Assembly: GCA_039096225.1 (NCBI GenBank)
Contig: JBBPEB010000028.1
Location: 439,501-503,500, forward strand
Direction of reading: 5' to 3'
Source: Blastocystis sp. Blastoise
Taxonomy: Eukaryota; Sar; Bigyra; Opalinata; Blastocystidae
DNA: 64,000 bases
Shown: in pieces, positions 20,045-39,143 of the stretch
Position numbering within the stretch: the stretch's first letter is position 1
Layout: each line of letters begins with the position of its first letter
The notes under the pieces: generated by a model
The model's database searches: none
The model's input: only the letters and a program-made list of their open reading frames with translations
Told to the model about the DNA's origin: nothing
Made by a program: the position numbers and the translations under genes

Positions 20045-21379
20045 TTATGATAAATGGACATTTCTTAAAGAAGGAATAGTACAATATTCACCATTGACTT
20101 CTAAAGGAATATTCTTATATACAGCATTACCCGTCATATTTACTAAGAGTTCCTGAAGAATATAGTATAATAAATATATAATGAATATATATAAATAATA
20201 TATATAATAAATATATATAGTAATAAATATAATAATAAATCTATATAATAAATAAATATAATAATAAATCTATATAATATATATACAGGAGAAGCAGCAA
20301 GCCAAGAATTATTCTTTTTATTTAAGTTGATTTCTGTGCACTCCTTAACATCAAAGGATAAAGCGGGTAAAATACGAGAACCAATAGCAGCAGATTTAGG
20401 GGGCTCGACTATTTCAACTTGAGAATGATCTTCACTACAAGCACATAATACCATACCATGAGAAGGATAACCTTTCTATACATATATATTAATAATAATA
20501 ATAATAATATATATATACAAGAGCTTTTTCTTTGAGATTCGCAACAATAACAACACGTTTACCCTATATAATATATATATAAATAATATATATATATAAC
20601 ATATATATATAATATATATACCACAATATCTTCAGGTTTATAGAATTGCATGAGTCCACTCGCGATCTTTCGTACGGATCCCTCACCTAAATCAATCTCC
20701 TCACAAATAAGTTTATCAGCTTCTTCATGCTTCCAAGCCTATATATATAATATATATAATATATATAATATATATGATATATATAATATATATGTTTATA
20801 ATAAACTATATATATTTATAATAAACTATATATATATATATACCTTAACAATTTGACCTACTCTTAAATCAACATTACAAATAGGATCATTTTCATTTAA
20901 AGAAACTGTCTCTATTTTAGGAGCAACAACTTCTACAGAACTATATATAATAATAATAATAAATAATAAAATAAAAACATAATAAATAAAATAGAAATCA
21001 CATAAATGTAACAATAAATATACTAAAATCACATAAATAGAATAAAAACTATAAAAAAAAAATACCTTCTGCCTTCAGCACGTTCTAAAGATCTTAAGAG
21101 AATATTGATTCTATATTTTAATTTATCAATTTCTTCTTTAGTTTTTTCGGCAGTTTCTAAGGCACGAATTAAATGATTTATTCTGTAATCCTTCTTAGCT
21201 AAAGTGACTTTAAGTTCTTCATTCTCAGATTTTAAATTTTCATATTCTTCAGAATTGGCAAAAGCAGAATTTGATTCATTCTTTGCATTCATTTCGAGTT
21301 GGCTAATTTTCTTTTCAAGAATAACTAATTTCTCTTCAGCAACTTTAGCGCGTTGTTCTAAATCCTGATTACTTTCCAT
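20045..21379 (-). CDS. AIMP1/EMAPII/Arc1p-like tRNA-binding protein
   Basis: Such proteins bind tRNA through an OB fold and scaffold aminoacyl-tRNA synthetases. Exon 1 (start ATG 21379) encodes a charged coiled coil, about 100 aa: ARVAEEKLVILEKKISQLEM-like heptads, then NHLIRALETAEKTKEEIDKL and NILLRSLERAEGR. After a spacer comes the tRNA-binding domain: NVDLRVGQIVK, AWKHEEADKLICEEIDLGE, VRKIASGLMQFYKPEDIV, GKRVVIVANLK, SHGMVLCACSEDHSQVEIVE, PPKSAAIGSR, then the EMAPII-type extension with KKNNSWLAASP and EYCTIPSLRNVHLS before TAA (20045-20047). The extension after the OB fold favours the EMAPII/AIMP1 group over a free-standing Trbp111. The N-terminal coiled coil is where AIMP1 contacts partner synthetases. 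Divergent from the atlastin gene. Confidence 0.85.
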
Positions 21380-22072
21380 TATTTACTCTAAAACATTTAT
21401 AAATAAATGGATCAGATCCACAAAACATACAATTTTATAAAACTCGTTAATACTAACGACAATTCAGAGTGTAAACCTAAATAAAAACAATCAATGATTT
21501 TTTTTTATTTTCCTTGTCATTAAGGCTAGAAGACGTAAATTGCGGTTATTTCACCACTTTAACATATTTTCTTGAAATAACAATGAAGAGAAGGTCAATT
21601 CTTTTTTCTTTCTTTTTATATAAATTAATTTGATTTTTTTGCAATAAACTTTTCTATTTAGTTGTTCTAGTTCAAGTCAATATCATCGAAATATAATTAT
21701 TTCGTTGATTGAATCACTTTGACTAACAAATAACGCTTTTTATTGTGTTTGGTGATTGCTCTGTTACTGAAAGAAGACAAACTAGAAGAAACAAAAAAAT
21801 AAAACGACATAGCAAAGTGTATTTATCTCAAAAAACAAATATAAAACTGACTATTGACTGAAAGTACTATTCATGGGAAACCATAACTTTATAAATAAAA
21901 TTCAAATAATAATCATAAATATTCAAAAACACATTTGACGTAATTCTTTTTCTCTCTTACGAATTCGGTCAATTCTATTTGAGAACATTTTTTCATTATT
22001 TTTTTATGGCTTTTCTTTGATATTTATAGCCAATTCTATTTTTAAATACTTTATACAAAGAAAGTATATAAT
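21380..22072. other. Divergent intergenic spacer (AIMP1-like / atlastin)
   Basis: About 690 bases, AT-rich, with no recognised ORF or RNA. Presumed promoter region for both genes. Confidence 0.4.
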
Positions 22073-22912
22073 ATGCAAGAACCTATAGGTATTTTATTCA
22101 TATAAATTAGTCTATATTTTTGAATTATAGAAGAACAATCAGTTCAAGTGTGTACTTTCTTTCTCCATTTTCATTTATAATTATTAGATATTAAATGTGA
22201 AAGAGGACAATGATTCTTTTTCTTTGAATAGTGTCTTATTAGAGTCAATTTTATCTAGAGTATTTCTTTTAATACTATGTATAGGAATTGAATACATTGC
22301 TTTATTTATATAGGTTGATGGCAATATTCCTATTGCTGTATTATCTGTTGTAGGTGCTTTCAGAAGTGGCAAATCTTTACTTCTTGATTTCTTTTTAAGA
22401 TTTTTAAGATACTATGAATTAAGTATTTTTTTTATTATTATTATATGTAATTTAAAAGGTTGCTTAGATGTATTTTTATTGGAATATTATATTTAACATT
22501 TTTTTATATTTAATGGATAACTATTTTTTCACTTTGTTTTTCTTTATATATATATATATAGATCCAGAAGTAGTTACTCGTACAAAGCAGAGTGAGATTC
22601 CTAAATGGATATTTGGAGAAGGTGATTATTTAGAAGGAGATAGTAATAATTCTGAAAGTAAACGAAAAGGATTTTCTTGGAGATGTGGCAAAGATAGAGA
22701 AACACTTGGTATTTCTATTGCTTATTATATATGTTTATTATTATATGTTTATTATTATTATATATGTTTATTATTATATGTTTATTATAATTATATGTTT
22801 ATATATTTATTATTATTATATATTTATTATTATTATATATTTTTATTATTATATGTTTATTATTATTAAATTTACATTTTATTTTATTAAAATAATTAAT
22901 TCATAACCCTAT

Positions 22913-22945
<33 letters not shown>

Positions 22946-24600
22946 GGTATCTGGATATGGAATAAGCCGTTTATTCTTCGAAATCCCCGCGATCCTACTC
23001 ATACTATAGCTGTATTAATTATGGATACACAAGGTATGTTTGATGGACAAACAACACAAATGTTAACTACTTGTATTTTTGGACTGACTACTTTATTAAG
23101 CAGTTTTCAGATCTATAATGTTGATAAACGTTTACAAGAAGATATACTTCAACATTTAGCTTTATTCTCAGAGTATATATAATTATTATTTATATATATA
23201 TGGTATACTCTTATTTAAGTTAAATAGTATTATTTATATTATTATTTAAAAATTTTTTTTTTAAAGAATATATATATATATATAGATATGGTCGTATAGT
23301 TTTAGATAATGATTCTAGTGCCTTAAGTGCCATAAAGCAACGACAAAATGTGACTGCATCTTATATGCATTTAACTAGACAAGATCAAGATAATAATAAG
23401 AATGACGCTTCATTGTCATCCACAGATTCTCACGTGACTCTAGGAAATCCAGAGGATGACGCAGAAAACACTGAAAACACAAATATCACTCCCTTAGAGA
23501 ATAATAAAACAACATTTATTAATGAAAAAGATGAAGAAGAACAAGAAGTTATTAAACAATTCTTAAAAGAAAATAATGTTGAAATACCTGCTTTTCGTGC
23601 TCCTGAAAAAAGACATCTTAAACCTTTTCAACATATTGATTTCGTTGTTCGTGATTGGCAGAATTACACGTGCGAAGAAGATGCTGCCATGTGCATCGCG
23701 GAGAGTCATCAAATTGTCGATAAATTCTTTGAAATGAGAGAAGGTGAAGATCTTCAAGTATATATATATATATATAATGTTTATTTATTTTACTATTTAT
23801 GCTCATATTATGATAGTTATTATTATTCTTATTATACTAATTATTATTATGTATATATATATAATATATATAGAGTACTCGTGAACATATTCAAAGTTGT
23901 TTTAGTATTATTAGTGGCATGCTACTTCCACATCCTGGTTTAAGTGTCACAAAGAAGAATTTCTGCGGGGAATTGAAATTATTTGAAAAATCATTTTTAC
24001 TTCTTGTAGGTCATTATATAGAAACCGTATTTTTAGAACAAATCCAACCAAAAACTATTAATGGATTCCCTTTACTTGTTAAGAACTTTTTACCGTATAT
24101 ATATATTATTATTATTATTGTTTTTTTTTTTATGTATTTATAAATAATAAATAATTATATATATATATATATATATAGTTTGACCATAGCTTATGCTCAA
24201 TCATTTATCGACGGATATTCATTCCCTCAAGCAAGTACTATTCTTGCTGCTACTGCTACTCTTAACAATCAACAAGCTAAAGAAGAAGCTTGTGATGTAT
24301 ATATAGATATAGAGAGATTATTAATATATTTATTATTATTATGTTTATTATTCTATTATGTTTATTATTATATTTATTATTATTATTATTATTATATCAA
24401 TTATGATACTAGTTATATATATACAATTAATAATAATAATATTAATATTATTATTCTTTAGTTATACTTAAAAGAAATGACTTCCGTTGTTAATGATGAA
24501 AAGGGATATTTAACGGATGAAGCTCTTTTAAAACAACATACTATCGCTGTTAATAAAGCAGTCGATTATTATCTTAAAAAAGCTAATCTTGGAAGCTTAA

Positions 24601-24638
<38 letters not shown>

Positions 24639-25055
24639 AGTAATTATTATTATTTTTCTTATTTTTATTGTTATAATAACAACATATATATATATCTACT
24701 AATATTATTCTATATATAGATACAAGAAACTTATGATGATTTGAATATTTGTCTTATAAATGAATTTACAAGACTTAAAAAAGAAAATAAATTACGAGAT
24801 CCACTTGCTTTTGTTGAACCTTATCTTATTCCTCTATTTATTATGACTATATGTTTTGCAATCAAGTTTATTCTTTCTTATACTTGCTTCTCTTTCTCTC
24901 GTACGTGTAGAACCAGCTATAACTATTTTGATTTCCTTACTACTTGTTGTATAATATATATATTATTTACTACATATAAATCAATGAGACCTATTTATTA
25001 TCGTATTATACAAGCTATAAAGAATCTTATATTTGAAAAACCTAAATCTGAATAG
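22073..25055 (+). CDS. Atlastin-like dynamin-family GTPase
   Basis: Atlastins fuse ER tubules by GTP-driven dimerisation. Exons 1-4 are 22073-22088, 22131-22147, 22188-22259 and 22314-22422; their phases join to give MQEPIEEQSVQILNVKEDND followed by SFSLNSVLLESILSR, matching the atlastin N terminus. P loop GAFRSGKS, then GFSWRCGKD, DTQGMFDGQTT (G3), the SFQIYNVDKRLQEDILQ block, VVRDW (G4-type RD), LLPHPGL and the ILAATATLNNQQAKEEACD segment of the helical bundle follow in order. An acidic Asn/Thr/Glu insert of about 100 aa (about 23350-23600) precedes the RD motif. The C-terminal exon (about 24721-25055) carries hydrophobic segments IPLFIMTICFAIKFIL and FDFLTTCCIIYILFT, then a cytosolic tail with an amphipathic look, as expected. 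TAA ends at 25055. Confidence 0.9.
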
Positions 25056-25584
25056 ATTTATAATTATATATATATTTTATTTTTGTACATAGTATTGTAT
25101 TATTTCTTTTTAGTTTCTTTTTTTCTATCATTCTTTATCAAATTATCTGTTGTTTAATATTCTTAGTTATTGTTGCTGTGTTTAATTATTTTATTTATAT
25201 AATTAATTATTAGTTAATACTTTGTTTTGTATAGTAAATATATAGAGTTATGTAATAATAGTTTTTATTCGATGATTTTATGTTTTTATGTAAATGAACT
25301 TTCTTTTTATATATGAATAACAGTAGTATCATTGATATGAAGCGAAATCATTCTTTTTTAATATACAGATTTGTTTAAATAAATATATATATTATGAATA
25401 TGAATTTATTTATATTTATAATTATAATAATGATAAATGAACTAAAAAAACAATTATATTTCATAATAATATATAAATGCAATAAAAATATATAATTTTA
25501 TACTTAGACGTTAGGAGCAATTAGTATATAATAAATATATATATATATAAATATAAATATATATATAAATCAAATAAATATTGT
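25056..25584. other. Convergent 3' spacer (atlastin / NPL4)
   Basis: About 530 bases of AT-rich spacer. No gene or RNA is recognised. Confidence 0.5.
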
Positions 25585-25748
25585 TTATAATCCAGAAATC
25601 ATCTTGAGTAAATTCTATATATATATATATAGGAAGATATATATAATAATGATAATAATAATATATATATATACAAAGTCTTCATAATCAAGGGGTATTT
25701 TTTGTTTTAAATATGTTAATAATATAAGTACTTTATCTACTGTAAGTA

Positions 25749-25783
<35 letters not shown>

Positions 25784-25959
25784 GTAGTGAATAGAATGTA
25801 CAAATAATATATATATATATATATACTTGACTAAGATAAATAAGGAGATTGAAATCAAAGAGGACAAGAGGAAGGTCTTTTATTGACATATTCTTACGAA
25901 CTATCTCACGATACTCAGCTATAGAAGAATATAGAGTAAAATAGCATTGTAATTCATGA

Positions 25960-26015
<56 letters not shown>

Positions 26016-27824
26016 TATATATACCTTGTAGAGTAGAAGGATTTTCGCCCATACAATTAATAGAGGGGAAACCAAAAGAGGGGAAACATGGAGGTGGGGG
26101 ATTACGTGGAACACCAATAGTCAGTTGTACAAGGAGCCAGTCTGGACTAAAGGTGGTCACCTATGTACATATATATATATATATATATTTATTATATTAT
26201 CAATAAATTAATACTTGTATACTCATAATAAATAATATATATATTTTCATAATAAATAATATATATATTTTCATATTAAATAATATATATATTTTCATAT
26301 TAAATAATATATAAATACATTTTCAGGACCAATATCTTCTTTGTTTTCAATAACTGTAGAGAGTGGTTCCCCGCGGTTATTTTTGTTTTGTACTTGACAT
26401 AGTTTATTATTTGAAGAAGGAATAAGTAGGTCATCTCTATACATAGATATACATTGATCCGATAACATATAAGCATCTTGGGTCAAATTATTATCCTATA
26501 TATATATATAAAGTTAAATAAAAGAGATAAAATGTATATGATAATAATAATACATAAATATACTTTATCAAGAGAAACTGCTACAGAAACGAATTTATAT
26601 CCATATTCCCCTGGTTTTTTGAAGTTTAATTGATAAGGAGCAACTAATAATACGTCATCACTAGTAAGTATCTCCTCCCGCGGGGAATGAGTATACATTA
26701 TACCTACACATTCTAATCCTATATTTAATAATATATATAATAATAAGTATATAAAAAAAATTTTATAGAAAATATTCTATTAAATTATTATAAAAAATAA
26801 TTATAATAATAAATAGTATAATATGAATATAAGTAAAATAAATAGTATAATAAATAGTATAATATGAATATAAGTAAAATAAATATAATAATAAATAGTA
26901 TAATATGATAGAGAATAAATATTATAATACAATACCCATCGATTGAATAATATTTTCAACAGCAGGTATATAGTTATCTTCTTCGAGAACGAAATGATTG
27001 TCTATATACTGCTGCTTTGGCATATAACTACAGAATACAACAACTTTTGTCTGTTCATAGTTATTATGCACATATGTTTCATATTTACCATAACTATATA
27101 TATATATATAGAGAGAGAGAGAGAAAGAGAAAATAATAAACAAAGAAAAAAATTAAAAAAATGTTTATATACAGAATAGAGAACAGATAATAATAATATA
27201 TATAATAATAATATAAATAATAATAATAAACCTATACAGAAAAGCGAGGAAATGTGTTTGTTTCCCGTGATTATACCAGTTTTGTACGAATTGTTTATAA
27301 TATCGTGTATCAGCCATTTCAACATGATCGACATGTCTATAAGGCTATTGAAAGATATATAGATATACATATATATAAGATATATATATAGATATATATA
27401 TATATATATAAATGAAATAATGAAAATATAGATAGTTTATTTAAAAAAAGAAAACATATATAAAAAAAAAAATAGTAGAATATACTTGTCGAGCAAGAGT
27501 GCAAGGTTTCGGAGCACAACTAGTACAAATCCCGCGGGGAAAAGGGAAATGTTTATGACAATTTTTATCAAGTTTATAGGATACTTGAGAAGGAGGTATA
27601 CAATAATTACACGTTGTATTAGGAGAATGATGGCATTTATTCTTTTGAGATTTCATATATTCTGCAAAAGAACGATGTTTATGTGTATCTTCTTGAACAG
27701 GAAGACAATTAGGACAACTATATATATATATATATATAAAATAATATATAGGATACAGAAAAAAATATAGATATTTATTGATAATATATCAATGAAAATA
27801 ATTTTTTAAACTAAATAAATATAG

Positions 27825-27875
<51 letters not shown>

Positions 27876-28632
27876 AAGCATTAGGTCCATGTAGACATAA
27901 CATTTGAAGAGGAATATCGTCACCTTTTTTATGACCAGAACAATTGGGACACATTTGACCCTAGAGGAAGAATAATATATATAGTAAATAGTATAAATAT
28001 AATAAACATAATAAATATAATTTAATAATATAATAGAATATAATAAATATAAATTTAATAATATAATAAACATAATAAATATAAATATATATATAATAAA
28101 ATAAATATATATAATTATATACGGGTCCATGTCTACATAACCACGGTAATGGTTCGTCTTTCTTGGGTTCTCCAGAGCAATGAATGCAACGACCATTAGG
28201 TCCATGATTACATTTAGATACTCTATATATATAAGAATTGTCAATGTAGTCATGATAATACATTAAATATAATAATTTCAATAAAATCTTAATTATACAA
28301 AAATATACGGTTGAATGTCTTTTGGTTTCTCTTCTTTCTATATATGCATGTATATATAAATATTCAAACGAATGTATGCATAATACCTTCTCATCATTTA
28401 AATAATAAATGTATATGAAAGATCCATTTCGAAGCCCATAATCAGAAACACACCGACTTTCATTCGTTATAATTCTAGTACATAGCTGATCAAGACACAG
28501 CATGAATGAATCATAGGGTCTGTTTTCTTGTTTTTGGACAAATGAATGAATTTTTGATACGGGTTCATTAGGATCCACAGTGCATCGACAGACTCTGTGA
28601 GGTGTTTGAATACGTATAACAATTGATGACAT
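25585..28632 (-). CDS. NPL4: NPL4-like Cdc48/p97 ubiquitin cofactor with extra zinc-finger motifs
   Basis: NPL4 with UFD1 recruits ubiquitylated clients to Cdc48/p97. The start ATG at 28630-28632 gives MSSIVIRIQTPHRVCRC, a ubiquitin-like N terminus with GLRNGSFIYIYYL. Then come three CxHGP..C..C motifs (KCNHGPNGRCIHC, LCRHGPGQMCPNC, LCLHGPNACPNC), followed by KHRSFAEYMKSQ and a CHHSPNTTCNYC motif, and the second finger KHFPFPRGICTSC. The NPL4 core follows: PYRHVDHVEMADTRYYKQF, HFLAFLYRYGKYE, VGIMYTHSPREEI, KFVSVAVSLD, YMLSDQCISMYRDDLLIPS, then LPLVLFDFNLLIYLSQ and a short C terminus LLKMISGL before TAA (25585-25587). Animal NPL4 has one CRHGPxGMCDYC motif, so the block is expanded. The C-terminal Ran-BP2-type NZF finger is absent. 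Confidence 0.9.
25966..26014. repeat. (AAT)n microsatellite, intronic
   Basis: Trinucleotide run in an NPL4 intron next to the exon encoding the SPDWLLVQLTIGVPRNPP segment. Confidence 0.9.
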
Positions 28633-29119
28633 ATCTATAAGTTTAAATATGAGTTCATATGAATAGTTGATCAATGCATATATGAATTTACTTTATAAAA
28701 TCTGAATATACTTTATGATTGATTCAATATTTAGAAAAGAATAATAAGAAAAAAACTAGTTTTCTATTTTGTAAGTTTTATTCTTTTAGTTTTAAGCATT
28801 TATTTCGTGTTTTTATCTGTTAAAAAAATATTTAATAAAGTATATGATCGTTTCAAAAGAATTGTAGAACTTTTTTAATTAAAAAAAAATAGCACAGATT
28901 CATGTGAGCAACAAAATGTAACAAAATAAATGAATAATAATAACGAGATTGCTTGAAAAAAAAGAAAAGTTTTTTTGGCATCAACATTAGTTTATAGAGG
29001 ATATAATTGTTGAAAGAATGATTCAAAGACCAAAAGAAAATGAAAAAAGAATAATAAAAATATATATAATAGTATTAATGAAAGAATAAACATAAAATTA
29101 AATGAATAGAATTCTATAT
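28633..29119. other. Intergenic spacer upstream of NPL4
   Basis: About 490 bases between the NPL4 start and the PNKP stop, which are in tandem on the minus strand. A-rich, with nothing recognised. Confidence 0.45.
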
Positions 29120-31363
<2,244 letters not shown>

Positions 31364-32359
31364 TTCTATTCAATAAATAAGAGATCACGAAGTAATAATG
31401 GTTTTCCTGTTTTGTCTGGGAATTCTTTGGTCTTTCTGTGAACATTTGTTTCCTTTCTTGGTTTTTGTGTACAAATGCTTTTCGTTTACATTTACTTTTT
31501 AAAGCATTAGAGTCCGCTTTGTTCATCATGCTTTGGCTCATTAGAATATTCCAAGTTATAAAAAAGCATTTTTATGAAAGAAAAACTGGTAATTTTCATT
31601 AGTTGACAAAATTTAATTATTATTCTCTATGAATCTCAATGCATACTATTCTATGGAAATAATTTTTCTATCAATTTTTCTGTTATTAAGGTATTCCATG
31701 TGATTATATGTTTTATTTTCATTCATTTAACTTGTAACCCATGAGACTACACATATAAAATTTATAAATTATCTTTAAACATCTATTTCTATCATTTTTA
31801 TTCATTTTTTTAAAAATCGAATGTAATTATGTACTATACATATACGTTATATATTACGTTATGAGATGATAAGCATTCGAAGTTAACATAGTAGTAATCC
31901 TTGCTTATTTATATTGATAATTCTTTGAATTGCCTTTTTTTAATAAAAAAAAAATGAATTTACACAAATAATGAACACAACCTTTCAAAAAGTATATGAT
32001 AAACAGCTTAGACTTATATAAGTATAAATAAATAGGCTCAGGAAAATAGAAGAAACGTAGTAAATTTAACTAGAAAAATGATAGATTCAGAAGAGATAGT
32101 ATTCAGGTAGAAAAGTTGTGCGATTTTTTTGGGATATACCGAAGCTAATATAAAACTGACTATAAATAAAATCACGGGAAAATCTGAATATAAACAAAAA
32201 AATACACAATTTTCAGTTTTCTAAAATAGAATTTTGAATAAATAAATATAAATAATTAGTCAATTATAATTTATAAATTCAACAGATTACTCTATTATGA
32301 ATGACGAAGATGTATATATTTTGATATACTTATAATAAAATTAGTTTGAAAGAGCTGTG
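31364..32359. other. Divergent intergenic spacer
   Basis: About 1 kb between PNKP and the Asn/Ser-rich gene. It contains a basic 62-codon frame (31356-31541, minus; starts MSQSMMNKADSNALK) of unknown status, possibly an upstream ORF or an untranslated exon of PNKP. Otherwise AT-rich and featureless. Confidence 0.35.
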
Positions 32360-35050
<2,691 letters not shown>

Positions 35051-35368
35051 AATTTATTTATTTATTCCTTATAATTCATGTCGTTTTCTTTTTTTTTTTT
35101 TTGGATTTAAATATACTATTATTTATTTTATTTCATTTTATTATTTCCTTTCATTGTATTCTAATGATATTTTTTGTTATTGTGCTATTTTGTTTGCTTA
35201 TACATAAGGATGAATAGTTTTTTATTTAAATTAATAAAAAAAAACAAGTAGAACAATTAAAGACGAAGAATTAAAAATTAAAAAAAAAGAAAAAATAAAT
35301 ATATATAATAAAACAAATATATAGATGATGTGAAAAAGAAATAACAAACAATATATATATATATAGAA
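35051..35368. other. Convergent 3' spacer
   Basis: About 320 bases between the Asn/Ser-rich gene and the tetraspanin. A/T tracts only. Confidence 0.5.
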
Positions 35369-37312
<1,944 letters not shown>

Positions 37313-38010
37313 GGATACAATAAATGGAATAAAGAATCTGCTTTTTATAGGTTATTCAATATATATAATACTGTTATGTAATTAATAATATTTAATTGTT
37401 TATTACAAAAACAAAATGAAGAGTAAATCCTAAATAAACAAATTATGTTTCATTGTATTTTTTTCATTTTTCCGCTTTGAAAAACACATAAATTCTTGGG
37501 AGACATTGATATCGTTAAAAAACAAATTATGTGCTGAATTCATCTTTTTCTTTTGATGCTGTAACTTTAGTAACTTTAAATACTAAGGATAGATTACACT
37601 CAATTTATTTATTGGAACAAAAAGATAATCTTATTTTTCATTTTCATAGATATCTGGTTGTCCGAAGCCAATTATTGTAACAATGCGTTGTATAAATAGT
37701 ATATTAAATCGTGGTTTCATTAAGATTGTTCTTTCAAAAGAAAATGAGAATTATTTTTTAATATTGTAAAGATTTCTATGTCATAGAATCTAAGAATCAT
37801 TTCACATCGATCACTCATTTATATTAATTGTAATACGCATAATTTAGAGCAAATACCCTCTTAAAAGTATTTTTTTTTGGTGATAACGCGATCAATCCAT
37901 AAAAAAATAAAAATATACAAGACTCATTGATATATATTTAAAAAAATATGCATACAGACAAAACAATAAAAATGAGATAATATATATATATATAGAATAC
38001 AGAGTATATA
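37313..38010. other. Intergenic spacer upstream of the tetraspanin
   Basis: About 700 bases between the tetraspanin start and the stop of the next minus-strand gene. AT-rich, with no recognised feature. Confidence 0.45.
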
Positions 38011-38547
38011 TTATAATTTGTTAATTTCATTATATCGATTAAGATTAGTATCAAAGAATCGAGTGTTACTTTTAATTTGTTTACTTAAGAGTTGTTGATA
38101 TGAATCTAATAATTCTTTTGATGGTTCAGGAAGAGTTTCATCTATTGATATTTGATTCTTTTTCATACAACTATCTAAATGATTCACAAAGAAAGACTCT
38201 AAAGATTTTGAATTGACAATAGGCGCTTTCTTATTACGATAAGATCGACTTAAAGGTGTGTAGAAGTCAGATTTCAGTTTTTGAACATCACTCTCTATAG
38301 TAGATTTCCATTGTTTTTGCTGATCTATAGGTAAATTACATAAAGCACTAAATTCGTCATTTTCAATTGTGTTACTGACAATATCATCATCTGAAAGAAG
38401 ATCATCTATATCTATATCATCATCTTGTGCTTTAACCGTATTTTCTGGAGCACTTTTGTTGGATGTTTGATAATTCACATTAGTTTCTGGAGTTGTATCC
38501 GCAAGACAATCATCCAAAAGATCATCTAAATCTATATCATCAGACAT
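38011..38547 (-). CDS. Small acidic protein with BAG6-like C-terminal motifs
   Basis: Intact intronless ORF, 178 aa. Two acidic repeats (DDIDLDDLLDDCLAD and DDDIDIDDLLSDDDIV) open the protein. The second half contains DQQKQWKSTIESDVQKL, TPLSRSYRNKKAPI and LLDSYQQLLSKQI in that order. From memory of the family, this resembles the C-terminal region of BAG6 (Trp..Ile..Asp..Gln, then PLSxAYxxGMPxKRRK, then SYRQQLRxDI). BAG6 is a long UBL-bearing chaperone for tail-anchored and mislocalised proteins, and this protein lacks any UBL or proline-rich region. The resemblance is short and by eye, so the function is tentative. It shares a 287-base divergent promoter with the SGF11-like gene. Confidence 0.7.
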   Translation of the reverse strand: MSDDIDLDDLLDDCLADTTPETNVNYQTSNKSAPENTVKAQDDDIDIDDLLSDDDIVSNTIENDEFSALCNLPIDQQKQWKSTIESDVQKLKSDFYTPLSRSYRNKKAPIVNSKSLESFFVNHLDSCMKKNQISIDETLPEPSKELLDSYQQLLSKQIKSNTRFFDTNLNRYNEINKL

Positions 38548-38834
38548 TTCTTCTAAATAAATTTAAAAAAGAGAGTCATTAGTTCAGGTCAGTAGAATTA
38601 TAAGAAATAAAAATAATAAAATTCAAGAGAGATTGCTGATATATAAAGCAGAGATATAAAAATGAATATATACCGAATAATAATAACAAAAAAGAATAAA
38701 AGAAATAGAAGAAACTGTTCTATAAATATTATTGTTTCTTTACTGTGATTCAAGAGATAATCGTGAATTTTTATTGAATTGTAATTTCGTTTATTGTTCT
38801 TAATTGACATCTATATAAAAGTGAATAATACAAA
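38548..38834. promoter_or_regulatory. Putative bidirectional promoter region
   Basis: Short spacer between the divergent starts of the acidic protein and the SGF11-like gene. A 70-codon hydrophobic frame inside it (minus) looks like a by-product of T-rich sequence. Role inferred from geometry only. Confidence 0.3.
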
Positions 38835-39143
38835 ATGTCAGTTGAAGAAGATGAATCAGTTGAACAAATCTACTTTAATTTGATTTTAAAGGATCTTTGT
38901 CAAACTATTGTTTTAGAGACATATAAAGAAGCTAATGAAAATAATATGTCAGATGTCCCTGAAGAGCATCAAATTCACATTTCTACTCTACGAGATGATG
39001 ATTTATATAACAACTCTGCAGATCATCAGCTATCGAAGTTTTACGATCAGTCATTTGTTTGTCCAAACTGCAAATGTCCTATGACAACACAAAGATATGC
39101 AAAACACTTAGAAAAATGCATAAAGAAGAATGGCACAAGGTGA
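38835..39143 (+). CDS. SGF11/ATXN7L3-like SAGA deubiquitinase-module zinc-finger protein
   Basis: SGF11 links the Ubp8/USP22 deubiquitinase to SAGA for removal of ubiquitin from H2B. Intact 102-aa ORF: an N-terminal amphipathic helix (EQIYFNLILKDLCQTIVLET), which in SGF11 packs against Sus1/ENY2, and a C-terminal zinc finger FVCPNCKCPMTTQRYAKHLE, then KC. The C-x2-C-x9-12-H-x3-C spacing with RYAxHLEKC is diagnostic for the SGF11 finger. It ends soon after the finger (KKNGTR, TGA at 39141-39143), so the extended ATXN7L3 C terminus is absent, as in yeast Sgf11. No intron. Confidence 0.88.
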   Translation: MSVEEDESVEQIYFNLILKDLCQTIVLETYKEANENNMSDVPEEHQIHISTLRDDDLYNNSADHQLSKFYDQSFVCPNCKCPMTTQRYAKHLEKCIKKNGTR

